A stretch of 64,000 bases of DNA from Vanilla planifolia (GCA_023846275.1 CM043870.1:11727527-11791526); one strand, 5' to 3'; shown: positions 1-13,600, counted from the stretch's first letter. The notes: generated by a model not told the origin, from the letters alone. Program-made: numbers and translations.

Positions 1-537
1 AATATGGAGCACCCACACATCGACTAAGTACAAATGGCTCTCGAAGGCCTCTTAACCAGACTATAAAATCGAGAAATTAAGCTAGAAGGATATAGAGTTA
101 AGATCGCCTGGTTAGAATAAGTTCCAAATGAGCCTAATTTATCTAAACTTGACATTATGAATCTAATCAAATAATCTTTATGATCAATGACATTTTCTTG
201 GGATGACATTGAGAAAATGACGAAGACAAGTTCATTAAGTCCATAAGGTGTGATACACCTATGTTTGAAGTTATCTTAATTCTTAAAGACTACATAGAGT
301 AGGAAGCAACCTTGGACCATTATTTTCAATGATTTAGATTTAACAAATAATGAAAGATATTATTTTCTTAAATAAAGCTGGCTAAATAAGTTTGACTATT
401 TATAAAAACTATAGACACTTATTGTCAACAGAGATGATCACCACCCAGGAATCTGGAATAAGTTTAAGGGAATCTTAAGAGACAAATACATGCCCCTCTC
501 TTACAAAAATCTATTACTTAATCAATGACAATGCTTA
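1..537. other. AT-rich flank of a gypsy remnant
   Basis: No open coding sequence is visible here. The segment continues in the same degenerate style as the gag remnant that follows, so it may be the 5' untranslated or early gag part of that element. No LTR end was identified. Confidence 0.3.
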
Positions 538-768
538 ATGCAAAGAGGAAAGTTAGTTAATGAGTATATTGCTTGTTTCGATGAGTATCATTTACTTTGT
601 CGTATCAATGAGGACCCCATAGTCACCTTTTTTAGCTTTTTAGTTGGGCTTAGAGAAAATGTGCAAATGGAGCTTTTCATGCATAATATTCACACCTTAA
701 AAGAGGCCTATAAGATTGCTAGTGAGTTTGAGCACCTCCAAAAGCCTTATCCAGCCAAAAGAATTTAA
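538..768 (+). pseudogene. gag fragment of a Ty3/gypsy element
   Basis: This 76-residue open stretch resembles the central retrotransposon gag domain: MQRGKLVNEYIACFDEYHLL, then VTFFSFLVGLRENVQMEL. The layout of a short helix, the FxxGL-like block and the LKEAYKIASEFE helix is that of plant gypsy gag. It is far shorter than a full gag (several hundred residues). It has no natural start of its own and is followed by frame-broken sequence. It would once have formed virus-like particles in the cytoplasm. Confidence 0.7.
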
Positions 769-1899
769 TTGATGCCCAAGTTATCCTCTTGATCCACCAA
801 CCTTGAACCGTCGACTAGTTGCCCATCAACATTTTCCTCCCCAAGCCTTATCCCAATTCACCAACCCAATCAACATTTTAAATAACCATTTGAAGTAACT
901 TGTTTTCGATGCAAAATGTGAGGTCATATGACAGTCCAATTGCCTATACAACAAATAAGTTATATCGAGGAAGAAAAGTATGAGGAATTTAATATTGTGG
1001 AAGGAGAGACCGAATAATGTGTTTTTCATTTCAACTTAGCCAACGAATACTCTAAGGAGGATGGAGAGAATATTGTCGAGGACATTAAGCTCATTACAAT
1101 TGTGAGATGCAGTTTCACCAAACTTAAGGTAAGTGAATATTGGAGAAGCACCATAATTTTCTATACCCTCATCAAACTTAGAGAAAAAGTTTGTAAGATC
1201 TTCATAGATAATGACAGTAACATCAGTGCCATTTGTACTGATAGTGTAGTACACCATAAACTTACGACTATTCATCATTCAAACCCATACATTATTCTTT
1301 AATTAACAAATATCTATTCCTATCAAAAAACAATGTATTGTATCTCTTAGATGTTATCAATATTTTGAAGACATTTTATGTGATATTATTTTCATGTAGG
1401 TAGGAAATATTATCTTGCGATGACCTTGGTTGTATAATCATAATGCACTTCTCGCCGGTAAAGCAAACACCTGCACATTTACACATCAAAGTCAGAAATT
1501 CAAGCTATACCCAATCACCACTTAGAGACCACATCCTACCTATTAGAAAGAAGTCAGGCACCACCTTAGATAAGATCTAAGTTTATGCCTCAAGGTGAAG
1601 TATATCAAGAATTTACTAATGGAACTATCATCTTAGTCATAGTAGTGGGGAAGATTTTCATTGAGGTATCTGATATAACAATACCTCTCATAGTAGAACC
1701 CATTTAATTTAGCTTCCCTGATGTTTTCATTGAGGAAACCTAAGATTTGTCGCCCCTTTGTGACATCCAATATGCTATAGACCTCATATCAATAGCTAGT
1801 TCACTAAATTTGTCACACTATAGGATGAGCCCTATCCAATACCAAGAATTTGCTTGATAATTCAAAGAGTTATTAGACAAAAGCTTCATATGAGAAAAC

Positions 1900-2510
1900 G
1901 TTAGCCCCTGTGTACTCTTCTATTCTAGCCCCTAAAAATGATGGTTCATGGAGAATGTGTGTCAATAATAGGTTCATTAAAAAAATAACTATGAAGTATA
2001 AGCTCTCTATCCCATGTTTGGATGACCTTTTAGATCAGACGAGTGGAGTCATTATTTTCTAAAAGATTAATTTAAAAAAATGGGTACTACTAAGTTAGGA
2101 TTCAGCTGGGGGACGAGTGAAAATTTGCTTTCAAAGCAATGGACAGATTATATGAATGGTTAGTTATGCCCTTCAACTTGTCTAACTCTTTGACCATGTT
2201 TTTGAAAATAATAACCTAAATACTTTGACTCTACTTAGGAAAATTCATGTTAATTTACTTTGGTGCAACTTAATTTTTTTTGTGTATCCTTGAACACCAT
2301 TTAGAACACCTTAGGAAAATTTACTTCATGTTTGGGGAGAACCACCTCTACGCTAACCTCAAAACATGCTCCTTTGTTAATGATCACATGAACTTTCTAT
2401 GCTTCGTAGTCTCAAAAGATGGCGTATCGGTCGAACCGACAAGATTAAGGCCATTGATAGGCCAACACCTTAGTCTATTCATGTTGTCAGGAGTTTTTAT
2501 GTTCTAGTGA
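1900..2510 (+). pseudogene. Broken reverse transcriptase of a Ty3/gypsy element
   Basis: The RT fingers-palm block is readable at about 1,930-2,055 across interruptions, and the thumb region is open at 2,280-2,507. The catalytic palm between them, where the conserved FxDD box would lie, is too decayed to read. The thumb segment ends with a block like the FLGFVVS motif of the family, here FLCFVVSKDGVSVEP. The element could not make active RT. Confidence 0.75.
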
Positions 2511-3027
2511 CCTTCAATGGGAGATTCATTAAGGGTTTTAGTACCATCACTATTCTTATAATAAATTATATTAGAAAAAAAAATTTCAAATAGACCCCTA
2601 CAATTGAGAAAGCTTTTAAATAGATTAAAGAGAGTATGAGAAAAGCACCTATGCTCTAACTTTCAAACTTTTCTATTGTTTTTGAAGTATCTTGTGATAC
2701 CTCAAGCACAGGAAAAAGAGCGTCTTTAGCCAAGAAGAACGACTGATCACATATTTTAGTGAAAAAAATAGAATGAGTCCTGCAAGAAATACTCTGTCTA
2801 TGACAGAATTTTATGTGATAGTCTAAACCTTAAGGCATTTGATATATTATCTCTTACCTCAGGAATTTGTACTTTATTTTGATCACAAGGTTTTAATATA
2901 TCTAAACTCATAGAAATATGTTATTTTGATAGAATCTATGTGAATGAATAGAAACTAAAGTCAATACATAATTTGGCTAAGAGAAGCACAAAAGTTGTGT
3001 AAACCACATCTTCATAACTAAAATGTT

Positions 3028-3079
3028 ATTTACTTGCATAACTTTTTTTTTTTTTGAATAGGATTTACTTGCATAACTT
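3028..3079. repeat. 17-bp direct repeat flanking a T tract and 7 bp
   Basis: ATTTACTTGCATAACTT occurs perfectly at 3028-3044 and again at 3063-3079. Only a run of T (to 3055) and GAATAGG lie between the copies. A long perfect direct repeat flanking a homopolymeric T tract is the pattern left by target-primed (LINE-type) reverse transcription in the minus orientation. Here almost nothing but the tail was inserted. Replication slippage is the alternative. Confidence 0.55.
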
Positions 3080-4340
3080 GTATGCCAAGGAACCCACATT
3101 AAGAATGACACTTAATTTTAGATTTTGCTTGCATCTCACTTATTATCAATGTGACAACTGTAGAAAATCAATGAGCTTGTGTAGTCAATACCATTGTCCT
3201 ATTAATAAGCAAGGCCTTGCAACATCAAAAAATGAGCCTTAAGCCCTCTATGCTGAGCCAGCTACATGTATCTTCATATGCTATTGTATTCTATCCATTA
3301 ATAATCATTTGTCAATATTAAAGAATAATATGTCCCTTAAAATAGTCTTTTATAATTTCTCATCTGTTCTACCTTTTCTTCGTAACACACATCTCCTGAC
3401 AGAAATATTAAATGGCATAGTTTTTAATATGTTCAAATCTTTTAAGTTGACTTTTTCTTAGCTTATTATTAATTGGTTCTTCACTAATACTTTTTTAACA
3501 CATATGCTAATGATATATATTCAAATATACACTTATCTTCATCATTTTTCTCTATAAAATAATAATTTTTCATTAGCCAATATGTTTGTACCATATAATA
3601 TTTTTGTTCTTATTGTAGCTTTGTAATACTTTTAATCTCAAGTTATGTGTTGATTACAAAGCTGGAAGATAGATTAATGATATTGATATTTCCTAATTTC
3701 TTAAGTATTTCATGATACCAATAGCAATCTAATTGTTACTTGTAAATCTATTTCACTAGACTTTCATGGAAAATGTTTAGTTTTAGATTTAGTAAAGCAA
3801 AATCTTTAAACACTGAAGTGTTTTTCATAACTCCACCTGGTTTTAGTGCCTTAGCTTTATCGTTAAGTATAAATTTATGAGAAAAATGCATAAAACAGAA
3901 CACTCCTTTGAAATTGTTTAGCTAGAACATCTGTAACCATTGTAAATACTCAATCATCTATTGGGTATTTACAAATGTCATTGCTCCATTATTTGGGCCA
4001 TCAGTATTGAATTATATGCAATTACTCTTTTTTTTAAAAGCTTCCATAGCACTACATTTATGATTAATATATTTTCTCTAAATAAATAAAAATAAAGTTT
4101 TTCTTATAAACTTTTTCAACAGTTTTTTCAGTATGTGTATAGCCTCTATAGAATATGTTAGGCAGTGCAATTTACATGCTTCTCTAGGATATTTTTTTAT
4201 TGTACTACAAGGAACTTGTTCGTTTTTGCTTTTATGGATGCAGTGGGACTATTTGTGTGCTTATTCATGAATGAACAATCTGTTTGGCTCTTCTTGTTTA
4301 TATTGTGTTCAATGCCTTGACTTTTAGCACAAAAATGCAG
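3080..4340. other. AT-rich sequence ahead of the first ABCF5 exon in the window
   Basis: I looked for the missing upstream ABCF5 coding sequence (signature motif of ABC1) and did not find it here. The stretch is AT-rich with pyrimidine tracts and ends in an intron acceptor, TGCAG, directly before the exon at 4341. It is most simply the 3' part of a long intron. Confidence 0.5.
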
Positions 4341-4682
4341 GAGCCTGATCTTCTACTTCTTGACGAGCCAACAAATCACCTAGATCTTGACACAATTGAG
4401 TGGTTAGAAGGTTATCTGCAGAAGCAAGACGTTCCTATAGTTGTTATATCTCATGACAGAGCATTTCTTGATCAACTGTGTACAAAGATTGTTGAAACAG
4501 ATATGGGGGTATCAAAGACTTTTTTGGGGAACTATTCAGAATATGTGATGGCGAAAGCAACATGGTCGGAAGCCCAATATGCAGCATGGGAAAAGCAACA
4601 GAAGGAAATTGAGCACACTAAGGAACTAATAAATAGATTGGGTGGTGGAGCTAATTCTGGGCGTGCATCTAGTGAAGAGAAG
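4341..4682 (+). CDS. ABCF5: ABCF5 exon: end of ABC1 and start of the inter-domain linker
   Basis: This 114-codon exon starts directly at Walker B of the first ABC domain ([15 protein letters not shown]). It contains the D-loop and the switch His in VVISHDRAF, then the ABC-F-specific linker with [18 protein letters not shown]. It is preceded by acceptor TGCAG and followed by donor AAG|GTGTGA. The in-frame ATG at 4284 is intronic: the 19 residues it would add do not resemble the family, whereas the match begins exactly at the splice site. The partner half of this nucleotide-binding domain is not in the window. Confidence 0.93.
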
Positions 4683-7600
4683 GTGTGATTGAAAATTCTC
4701 TCAATTTAATTGTTTTTCTGTATCTTATTGTTGGAGCCATGTTTCTTAGAAATTGTTGTCGAACTTAGTAACTATGTAATTTAAATAACACACTTTGATT
4801 GTCAAACTTCAAAATGGAAAATTTGACCAAATGTATTCCATTGTGGTTACTGTATCTTCAAGTATTGTATTGTCATTGCATATGGGTTCTTCTAAAATTT
4901 TATGCAATGTAGAAAATTTGTTGTAATTCTAGGGAGCAACACTTCCACAAGGTTATGCACACTTGCTCTAAGTTGGACTTCAAACATTTCATAATACAAA
5001 AGGAGATTTTAAGTGCATGGTTGGCCTTATTCTTGTAAAGCTTTTTTGATCTTGGCAGGAGCTGGTAGGATATAATTAGAAGATTAGGCATGACCATTGT
5101 TGATCTGCAAAATTGCACTCTCTCCTTAAACATTAAGTGTTATGGGTTGGACATTTAGATTAATAATTCAAGAGGAAGCTACCACATAATTATAAGGCAA
5201 GGTTTATCATGAAAATCTATTATGTTGGTGATTTATAGATGGAGGTTAATAAATGAGTTGTTATGATCAAGTAAATTGTGATTATGAATAGACTAGTATT
5301 AATCTCAAATGATAAGTTAAGTTCTTTAATGAGTTGATATTTGATGTAGGGAATCAAATAGATTTTAGTTGAAGACACATAAGTTGGCCCAAGAGGTAGC
5401 TTAAGATGGAAAGTTTGTGATTGAACATTTAGTGATGATTCATTCTTAGAATATAATGTTTAGATATTTAATTTGTATGTGATAATTAAATTTATAGAGT
5501 TTTGCTTTGTCTGAGTAAAATTTTGAGAATGTGAAGACATGGTGTAAGGTACAAAATTCATTGATAGCTCTGACAAAGTTAAGCCATACATTTGGTGTTT
5601 TGCATATAAGAGAAGAAAATACTTATCATGAATAGAAATTCTTCAAGTGGTCTGCACTTCATGGTTGGGGAATTTCATTGTCTTTGAAGTTGGTATGCAT
5701 TTGATCCAATAATGGCCTTGATTATGTATGATCTTTTTTTGGTTGGGGGCAAACTTGACTAAGCTCTTTGGGCTTCAAGAGACCTCACATTTTTTGCAAA
5801 CTAGATCTCCAACTTTGAAAAACTATCTTATATGCTTATTAAAGTATATTTCTATACTCCACTTCTAATTGAGTTGCTTTAAGAGAGCCAAAAGATACAT
5901 CTCTTACAACTTGTTCGACTCTAGCTTTTCAGTTTTTTTGCTCATTTGATAGTTAAGGTTTTGACTCATCAATGATATTTTGGCACTTTTGGGCTTAATG
6001 AGTAGAGTGACTGACCTCAATAAGGAACATTGCTTCAGATCTATAGGCCAAGAGAGCCATAGAAGGTATGGTTTGATATGCTTATAGCATACCAGAGTGT
6101 TCATCAAACCATTGCTTTCTTATCATCCAAACAAGGCTTTAGAAAGGCAATTGTTTGCTATATTTGAACTTTGTTTTCGAGTGAGCAACTAAGGCGTACT
6201 TGAGATGATAACCATACTTTTGTAGAATTCTTGAAGTTCCTCATCTTAGAATATTGTCATATTATGATAGTATATGGTAAAGGAATTATAAACCTATTAA
6301 AGATGTCTGCCACAAAAAAGTTTTTGATCTTGGTTGCAGTTTGTTTGACAAGAGATATAGCTCTGATCCACAAATAAAAATAGTTGATAAGCGAATAAGG
6401 AACTTTCCATTTCTATTAGTTGGGAATAAGCTAAGGAAGTTCATGTCTTATAGATTGAGAAGGGTCATCATATTTTATTGTTTTCATCTTACCTTCTTGT
6501 TGCTGAGGGGGTGGTGTATGAATATGTCAAACTAAGGATTAGCTTCAATCCTCTTGAAAATCCAACTGATAAGCACAAGTGGAAACTTCTTTACACTTCT
6601 AGTTGTTGGGAATGGGTTATGGAAATTTATGCCTTAGATTAAGAAGGATTAGCATATTATTATTATTTCCATCTTGCCTATTTTATATCAAGGGAAAGGT
6701 GTATGAGTTTGATAAACTTTGCATTTTTTTAACAATTGTTGTGCAATGTCTTTTTGCGTAGTTGCGTAGTAGAATTATGGCGCATGACCTTCATGGCAAA
6801 ACTATAGTCTGATGAATGATCGTTGCACACTTTTAAATGAATCAACTTAATGATGCTCTATATTTTTTATGGATGAATGTATTTAAGCAAAGGGTTGAGG
6901 TAGGACTCTTTGTACAATCTTTCTTTGATTAGAACATATCCTTGGGCTTGGATTTTGACTCTACTTGTGTTAGATTTTTGAGTATGATCCCTAACTTAGG
7001 ATATGCTTTTAGGGTGTCCATCTGATCTAGTAGGAAGATATCTCAAATTGATGCATTAAAAGACCTTATAGTTCAATTCTTAACCTATTGAGCTATTAAT
7101 TGATAAGTTTTTAGAGTATAATCTTTTCTCTTAAATGAGCGGTTCATTTGATTGACCACTAACAACGTATCATTAAAGACTTTTAAACATTTGACTTGTA
7201 GTCCTAGAGCAAACTTTCAACTACCAATCAAGGATTATACTTAGCCTAATTGTTGGTGGTAGAGATTGCAATTTGAATAATTTATTTTATCTTGATTTGC
7301 TCTCGATTGAGTTGATCAAATTTGATTTTGTGTTATTCTTCTCTAGATGCAACATCAATAGACAATTTTTATGTGTTTGCAAGTGAAGTAGACTATTTTA
7401 AAAGAGCTTTTATTGGGCCAGAAAGTCAAGTAGCACTTGATATTTTAGAGATGATATAGAAAGAATGAGATTAGGCCGAGTGGAGATATAAATGCAAAAG
7501 GAAGATAGGATGGCACTATCATTTTGTGCAAGGATTGGTCTAGTGCATAGATTGGTGCTGCTGTGTAGGCAAGTAATGTGGGTGAAGTCCACTGTGTACG

Positions 7601-10600
7601 AATCTGGTAGGCATATAACATTAGTGTAGAAGCTATAGTAACTGTTGCAATACTCAATAGCCAAAAGTAAAGGAATTGTAATGCCAATGAAGTGGGATGA
7701 AATGAGATGATTGCTTGAGTTAAAGGGAATTAAGAGTATGAATAAAAGGACTTAATTGAACTAGAAATAGAATTGAAAGAATAAAAAAGAAAGTGATAAT
7801 TTTCTCATCAAAGTAAATCCAAGAAAAGGCCACTAAATCAACTTAAATACTCAAAACACTAAGCAATGTATTTAGTTACAACTAATTCACTATTCATTTA
7901 TTCATGAAGGATCCTTTAAATAAGAGATTACAAATAATTATTCAATATAAAAATAAGTTTCTTATTTATTTAAAAGCTTTTATATCCATATAATTTTTTA
8001 ATATAAAAATATGTTTCTTACCTATTTATTGAAAACTTATATATATATATATATATATATATAACTATTGAATATGAAAATCTACTTCTTATTTATATTT
8101 TGAAGACTTTCATGCTTATAGTTTTAAATATTTTGAAAACATTAATTAAAATAGCACCACTTATATACTCATGATGATGTAAGGATGAATTATGACTTTT
8201 TAAAGCTAATATTAAAAATTTTTCCAAATTTAAAAATTATTATATATATCTTAAATTTTAGTGAGATTTGATTTGATTAATTTGTGTTTGAGATCTTGTT
8301 ATGGGTTTATATTATTGCTATATTGTAATGTCTTCCTTTTGTGCTGCATCAAGAGATGAACGTGAAATAAAATTGATCTCTAGTTCATTGAGCTTAATAA
8401 TTGACTTTTATAATCTTCCTAAAACTACTGTCAACTAAATGGTATTCTTTAGTAGTCGATTAGTTATCATGTTGATAACATATGCTTTGAAGTGCTAACA
8501 CAATTGATGGGCTAATATAGTTAATACAAGAGAACGTTTCTCTATGGGAGAATATAAGTTCTGCTTCTTTCAGGAGTAGTAATAGATTGGGTGATGGTCT
8601 TTGTCGTCTTCCTAAATTAGAACAAAACTAATTGCTAAGTTCGATGAAACATGATAATGAATAACAATACCTTAAGAGTTGGGCTACTTAGAATTGGAGA
8701 TTGATTTAGATGGGTTTTCAACTCTTTTAATACTTTTTTACAAAACTTTAGTCTATTGAATTCTGAATTTATTATGTGATGGCTTAAAGAATGATTAAGA
8801 TTTGTCATATGACTTAAAGATAACTTTGCTAAGACCTATGATTAACTAGCTATACCTTGAACCTCTTGATGTGTCTTAGGGGATGGCTTATTAATTGGAT
8901 CGTTTATTTTATATGGATTGGCCTAGATTCCTTTTCTAGGCACTATAATGCTTAGGAACTTGGAAGATGTAATGCCAAAAGTACACTTTAAGAGATTTAG
9001 CCTCATATTAGAGTTTTTGCTAGTTTTGAAGTTTTTTTTTATCATTAAGATTAGTTTTGAAAGATTTGCTTTTGGGATCATTTACTTGAGCTTCCAAGTT
9101 TGTGCCCTCTAATTCTGAAATACTAAGTCAATCATCCTTAGGTATATTACTCTTATGTTTTTCAAACCTAAGGAGATGATAGTATAGTAAGATATTCCAA
9201 GTCTCTCCCTCATCTGTTTTAGCCATTTTTATTAAATAATGATAAGAAAAAGCATAAAAAATGTTGGAACTACGAAATCCACAAATCATCCATACGAGGA
9301 AGAGGATGGGAATCGTTTGAATTGATGTGATTAAGATTTGTTTTATTTATGTACATGCGCCACTTTCAGTTACTTTTCTTAACAAGAATGATGTTAGCAA
9401 GCTAGTTAAGATAGTGAACAGGATGAATAAAATTAGAGTTAATTTTTCTTAAAGATTTTTTTATCTTTTATAGCTTACTACTCAATCTTGACTCACTTCT
9501 TTTGGCAAATTGCTTAAAGATCGAGATTAATATTGAGAAAGTGTGGTAATAGAATGATTTATTTTGAGGCATATCAAATGGTGATTAGGTGAAGATATCA
9601 ACATAATTAGTTTAAAGTTGAGGATGACTATCTTTTCAAATGCATTTATAGTTGAGTTGTTTACAACCATTGTATCATTTAATGGATTAATAGAAAAAGA
9701 GATATATAATTTGAGACTGAGTTTTTTGCAGTTTTGTTTGGTAGCTCAATGATTGATGTTGAGGGAGCAAGAGTATTTTGTAACATTGCCTTGATTGCTG
9801 AAAATCTCCTAAAACTTGAATGATGCCAATAAAAGAGTTGAACTTGATGCATAAGTGGGGTATCGAGACCATCATCCTAAACATATTCATGGTTGGCCGA
9901 TTGAAGATGACATTATAAGAGGAGGAAACAACTACAACTAAACAATCTATCATGTGTATTATAAGCCTGGAATTGTTGCCAAGAGTTGAAGGCAACTTAA
10001 TGGTCCCTTCTAGCTTGGTTTTATCTCTCCAAGAAGCTTATCAAAGGTTTGGTGTAATGGAGAAGGCTTTGATTGATGCCTATCTTATTGAGTGCATCTA
10101 AGAAGAGATGATCAATGGAGTTGTTTGTGTTATGAGTATTCAATGAACCTTAATGTTAGTAATTTTTCCTAAGATAACTATGGCATCATCGTAAGGATTG
10201 CCCAATGGTGGTAGATCTTCTAGACCAAAGTTAGTTGAAGTCTTGATCAGATGTTTTGGTGATCACTTTGTATTCAAAAGTAGTGTGCCCATGAATTTCT
10301 TGAAGTTTGCAAAATCTGGTATTTTCTTGATTGTTCGTTGTAAAAGGCTTTGGCTTCTGATATAGGCCCCCCCCCCCCATTGATAGGAATAAGAACTTCA
10401 TAAGAGGCTTTTAATGTTGGTTATTTGTCCTAAGATGACTATGGCGTCATTGTAAGGATTGTCCAATGGTGGCAGATCTTCTGGACCAAAGGTTATTAAG
10501 TTGAGATGATTTCATCAGAGAAATTTCTTCTGTGGTACATGAATTGTACCTACATGTTCATAGAAAGTGAGATTCTTCATTAAAGCAATGGAGATGTTCT

Positions 10601-13600
10601 ACTAAGTTGACATGGGGTGGAACTTATGGAGGATGATCAAATGGATGAGGTGATGGAACAAGTGGAGCTACAAATCCTAGCTAAATGAATGAGATAGAGG
10701 TAGGATTGGAGTTAAAGGTTGCAGAACAATAAGGTGTTGGAAATGTGAACTCTAGAGAAAGCTAAAGAAGGAAAGATGATTCTTGTTTTTTTAGATCATT
10801 ATGTGAAGTGGTAAGATCCACATATAATTAGAATAGGTGCACTTTAGAGAGAAATATAAGAAGAGGATTTAGGCATGGATTATCCTCAAGAAACTTAAAA
10901 TGAGACAACTCATATTTGAGTTGTTTTATATACCAAAGAAGGAAGGGTGGAGATCACTTTCATGAAAAAACCATTTGTTGCTGAAATTTGTGGAAGAGAG
11001 GATCGGAGATGAAGTGGAGGACCCAAAAGCTGGTGGTGGTAGAGGGAAGGGCTCTTCTGCTTCTATCACCTCTTGATCATAGAGGTTAAAAGGTTCTCCC
11101 TCTCAAATCAATACTTTACACCTTTAGCTCTCATATTTTATTTTCTTGCTGAATTCTCATAAACAGTGGTAGAAAAGTGTTGTGAATTATTAATTCATGA
11201 GAATGTTATAAAAACTTATTTTATCGAGAGTTTTAAAAAAGATTATTGAGCAGAGAAAGATAGAGAGAAGTTTGCAAGTTGAGGATAATAAAATAAGATG
11301 AGAGTACACCTTCGTTGAGAAGTAGAAAAAGAGAAGTAAAAGAAAAAGAAGAGAAAGAGCTCTCTACGAGGGAATTTGTGGTGACGTTCTATTGTTTAAA
11401 TTTGGTTTTTGTCTTTTTGGATTAGATGACTGAAATTGGTCACTTGGGAGTTTATTTTATAATTGAAGAAGTTAATGATGTAAATTGAACTCAACAACAT
11501 TACAATCAAGGGGGAATAGGAATGCAAGTGAGGTGGCGATCAAGAAACTTGTTGAAGAGAATTTCAACCTTGGGGCGATGTCTTTAATAAAACCCATTGG
11601 CAAAGAGGCATCCTATGTTGGGTACAACGACAAGAACTTTGGTGGTGGCTAGTGGGATTGAGAAGTGAAGGATGAGAAGAGGGGTGTGGTGGCATGCATG
11701 TGAGAGGGTGGGGTTATATGAGTTAGGGTTAGAGGAGTTAAAGTTTATATTTGGATAGGTTTTGGTTTTGTTAAAATTCATTAATTGATGAATTATTATT
11801 ATTTTTTCTTGTGTCATTACAACTTGCTCCCATCAACATGGTGGATCTTAATGTCATGGAATCGACAAAGATAAAGGTTCAGTAGAACTATTATAGTGAG
11901 GAAAGTGACAAAGACGAAACAACTTTGCCAAAAGTTGTAACTAATTAATGATCCTTTTGTTTAACATTAGAGTTGTTGATGGACGAAAAAACAACAATTA
12001 TTGTAGACGACGAAAGAGAAGTTAGATCGAAGTTTCCTTAACATTAAGAAATTATTATCATCTACTAGGAAGAAAATAATAGTTTAATACCAATTGAACA
12101 AATAATAAAATAAGATGATATTTAAATTGAGCAAGTTTAAACCTCCTCAGAATAAAGAAGGCACTGGGAACAACACTACCGTATCTAGGGGTACAACTAC
12201 TTTTGAAGATGCATGTCAACCTTGTTTAATAAAGAGTAACTCAAAATTCTCGAGAAGTTTTTTGTCAATCAATCACAATGTCACATCTTCTGCATCAGTA
12301 ATTGAAGAGTAATGAGACCAATATCTTGATTGTTGATTTTGAAGAGTAATAGTGAATTATTTTTTTATATATTACTCCATGCTCTAGGATATTAAATCCT
12401 GCTTGTTTAATGTTTTTCTTGTCATGTGTCTGTATCTTGTGTTTCCACTTCATATCTACTTCCATTTTTCATAATGCTAGCAAAGTAAATTGTATGCTAT
12501 AAGTTGTTTTTATATTTTCATTTGTAAATCATTGCTTGGTAAACTGTAATAGCCCTACGTCACAGTTAGAAACACTTAAGAGTATTCATAAGAAAATACC
12601 CTTTTTCTTATCGTAGTCATATTGTCTTAATAACCTTTACTGCACAAGGTTTACAATTTGATTATAATATATTCTTTATATCACGGTTTCTTGTACATCT
12701 GACCAGTTTCTCTTATGTGTTATCAGAAATTGGAAAAACTTCAAGAAGATGGGTTAGTTGAGAAACCTTTTCAAAGGAAACAACTGAAGATCAGATTTCC
12801 TGAGAGAGGAAGGAGTGGAAAGACAATCTTGACCATCCAGAATCTAGATTTTGGGTTTGGAGATGAGGTCTTATTATATATTTGATTTCTGCTAAATATT
12901 GTGTATATCAGTGGTACAGTAAACTAAATGATCTATTTTGTTGCAGAAGTTGTTTGATAAGGCAAATCTTATTTTTGAGAGAGGTGAAAAAGTGGCTATT
13001 ATAGGTCCAAATGGATGTGGGAAGAGCACCTTACTCAAACTGATTATGGGACTTGAACAGCCTAATGGAGGCGAAGTGTTACTAGGCGAGCACAATGTCT
13101 TGCCTAATTACTTCGAGCAGAACCAGGTTCAGCAATTTTTTATTATAAAGAAAACTTCAAAATTTAAGCCTTTCTAGCACTGTTGTAATAATTACTTCCA
13201 GGCAATCATCTTGATTTATTACTGAATAACATGAATGTTCAGGCAGAAGCACTCGATCTCAATAAAACCGTTCTGCAAACCGTGGAAGAGGTTGCAGAAG
13301 ACTGGAGAATTGATGATATAAAAGGACTTCTTGGCCGTTGTAACTTCAAAACAGACATGCTTGATAGGAAGGTTTCACTTCTGAGTGGTGGTGAGAAGGT
13401 ATTTGATTAATTTCCTTGGGTTAATATTCACTCACTGTTTATCTTCATTTCACTGAAATGTCGGTCAATGCTTAGCTGCCCTTTGAATTACTTTTGAGTT
13501 ATGGGTGGTTTTGTTGCATTTTCTTATAATATTACGTTTGTTGAAGTGGTCATTTGTGCTTGTTCTTTGACATATTTATTTTGGATGATTCTATTTGTTT

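Larger units (their letters stand above)
538..3030 (+). mobile_element. Dead Ty3/gypsy chromovirus remnant
   Basis: In order on the + strand I can read a gag fragment, a protease-region fragment (about 1,100-1,310), an RT fragment (about 1,900-2,510) and an RNase H fragment (about 2,670-2,960). That is the gag-PR-RT-RH order of Ty3/gypsy. Recognisable peptides are DGSWRMCVNN and PCLDDLLDQTSG in the RT fingers, HLEHLRKIYFMFGENHLYAN in the thumb region, and EFVLYFDHKVLIYLNS in RNase H. The DGSWRMCV block points to a plant chromovirus, perhaps Reina or CRM-like. Stops and frameshifts interrupt every module, and no integrase or paired LTR was seen, so this is a truncated inactive copy. It lies upstream of the first ABCF5 exon in the window and probably sits inside an intron of that gene (inference). 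Confidence 0.82.
5860..10500 (-). mobile_element. Dead Tat-type Ty3/gypsy element with two RNase H modules
   Basis: Reading the minus strand from high to low coordinates gives protease region, RT, RNase H, a second RNase H and integrase: the order of the plant Tat/Ogre/Retand lineage, in which an extra RNase H follows the first. Every module is recognisable by peptide blocks but broken by stops and shifts. An AT-rich block (about 7,700-8,400, with a TA run) splits the RNase H region. Gag would lie at about 10,050-11,000 but is too eroded to call, and I could not pair LTRs. The element sits antisense within an ABCF5 intron. Confidence 0.83.
4683..12726 (+). other. 8.0-kb ABCF5 intron carrying an antisense retrotransposon
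   Basis: The borders are donor AAG|GTGTGA and acceptor TATCAG. About half of this intron is a decayed Tat-type gypsy element on the opposite strand. The rest (4683-5850 and about 10,500-12,726) is AT-rich sequence without recognisable genes. The intron would have to be spliced across the whole insertion for the gene to work. Confidence 0.8.

Noticed and set aside
4284-4340. Upstream ATG extending the first ABCF5 exon
   Set aside because: The 19 residues do not resemble ABC-F proteins, and similarity begins exactly after the TGCAG acceptor.
7410-7687. Two overlapping minus-strand ORFs of 80-84 residues as separate genes
   Set aside because: They correspond to the end of RNase H in the antisense Tat element, not independent genes.
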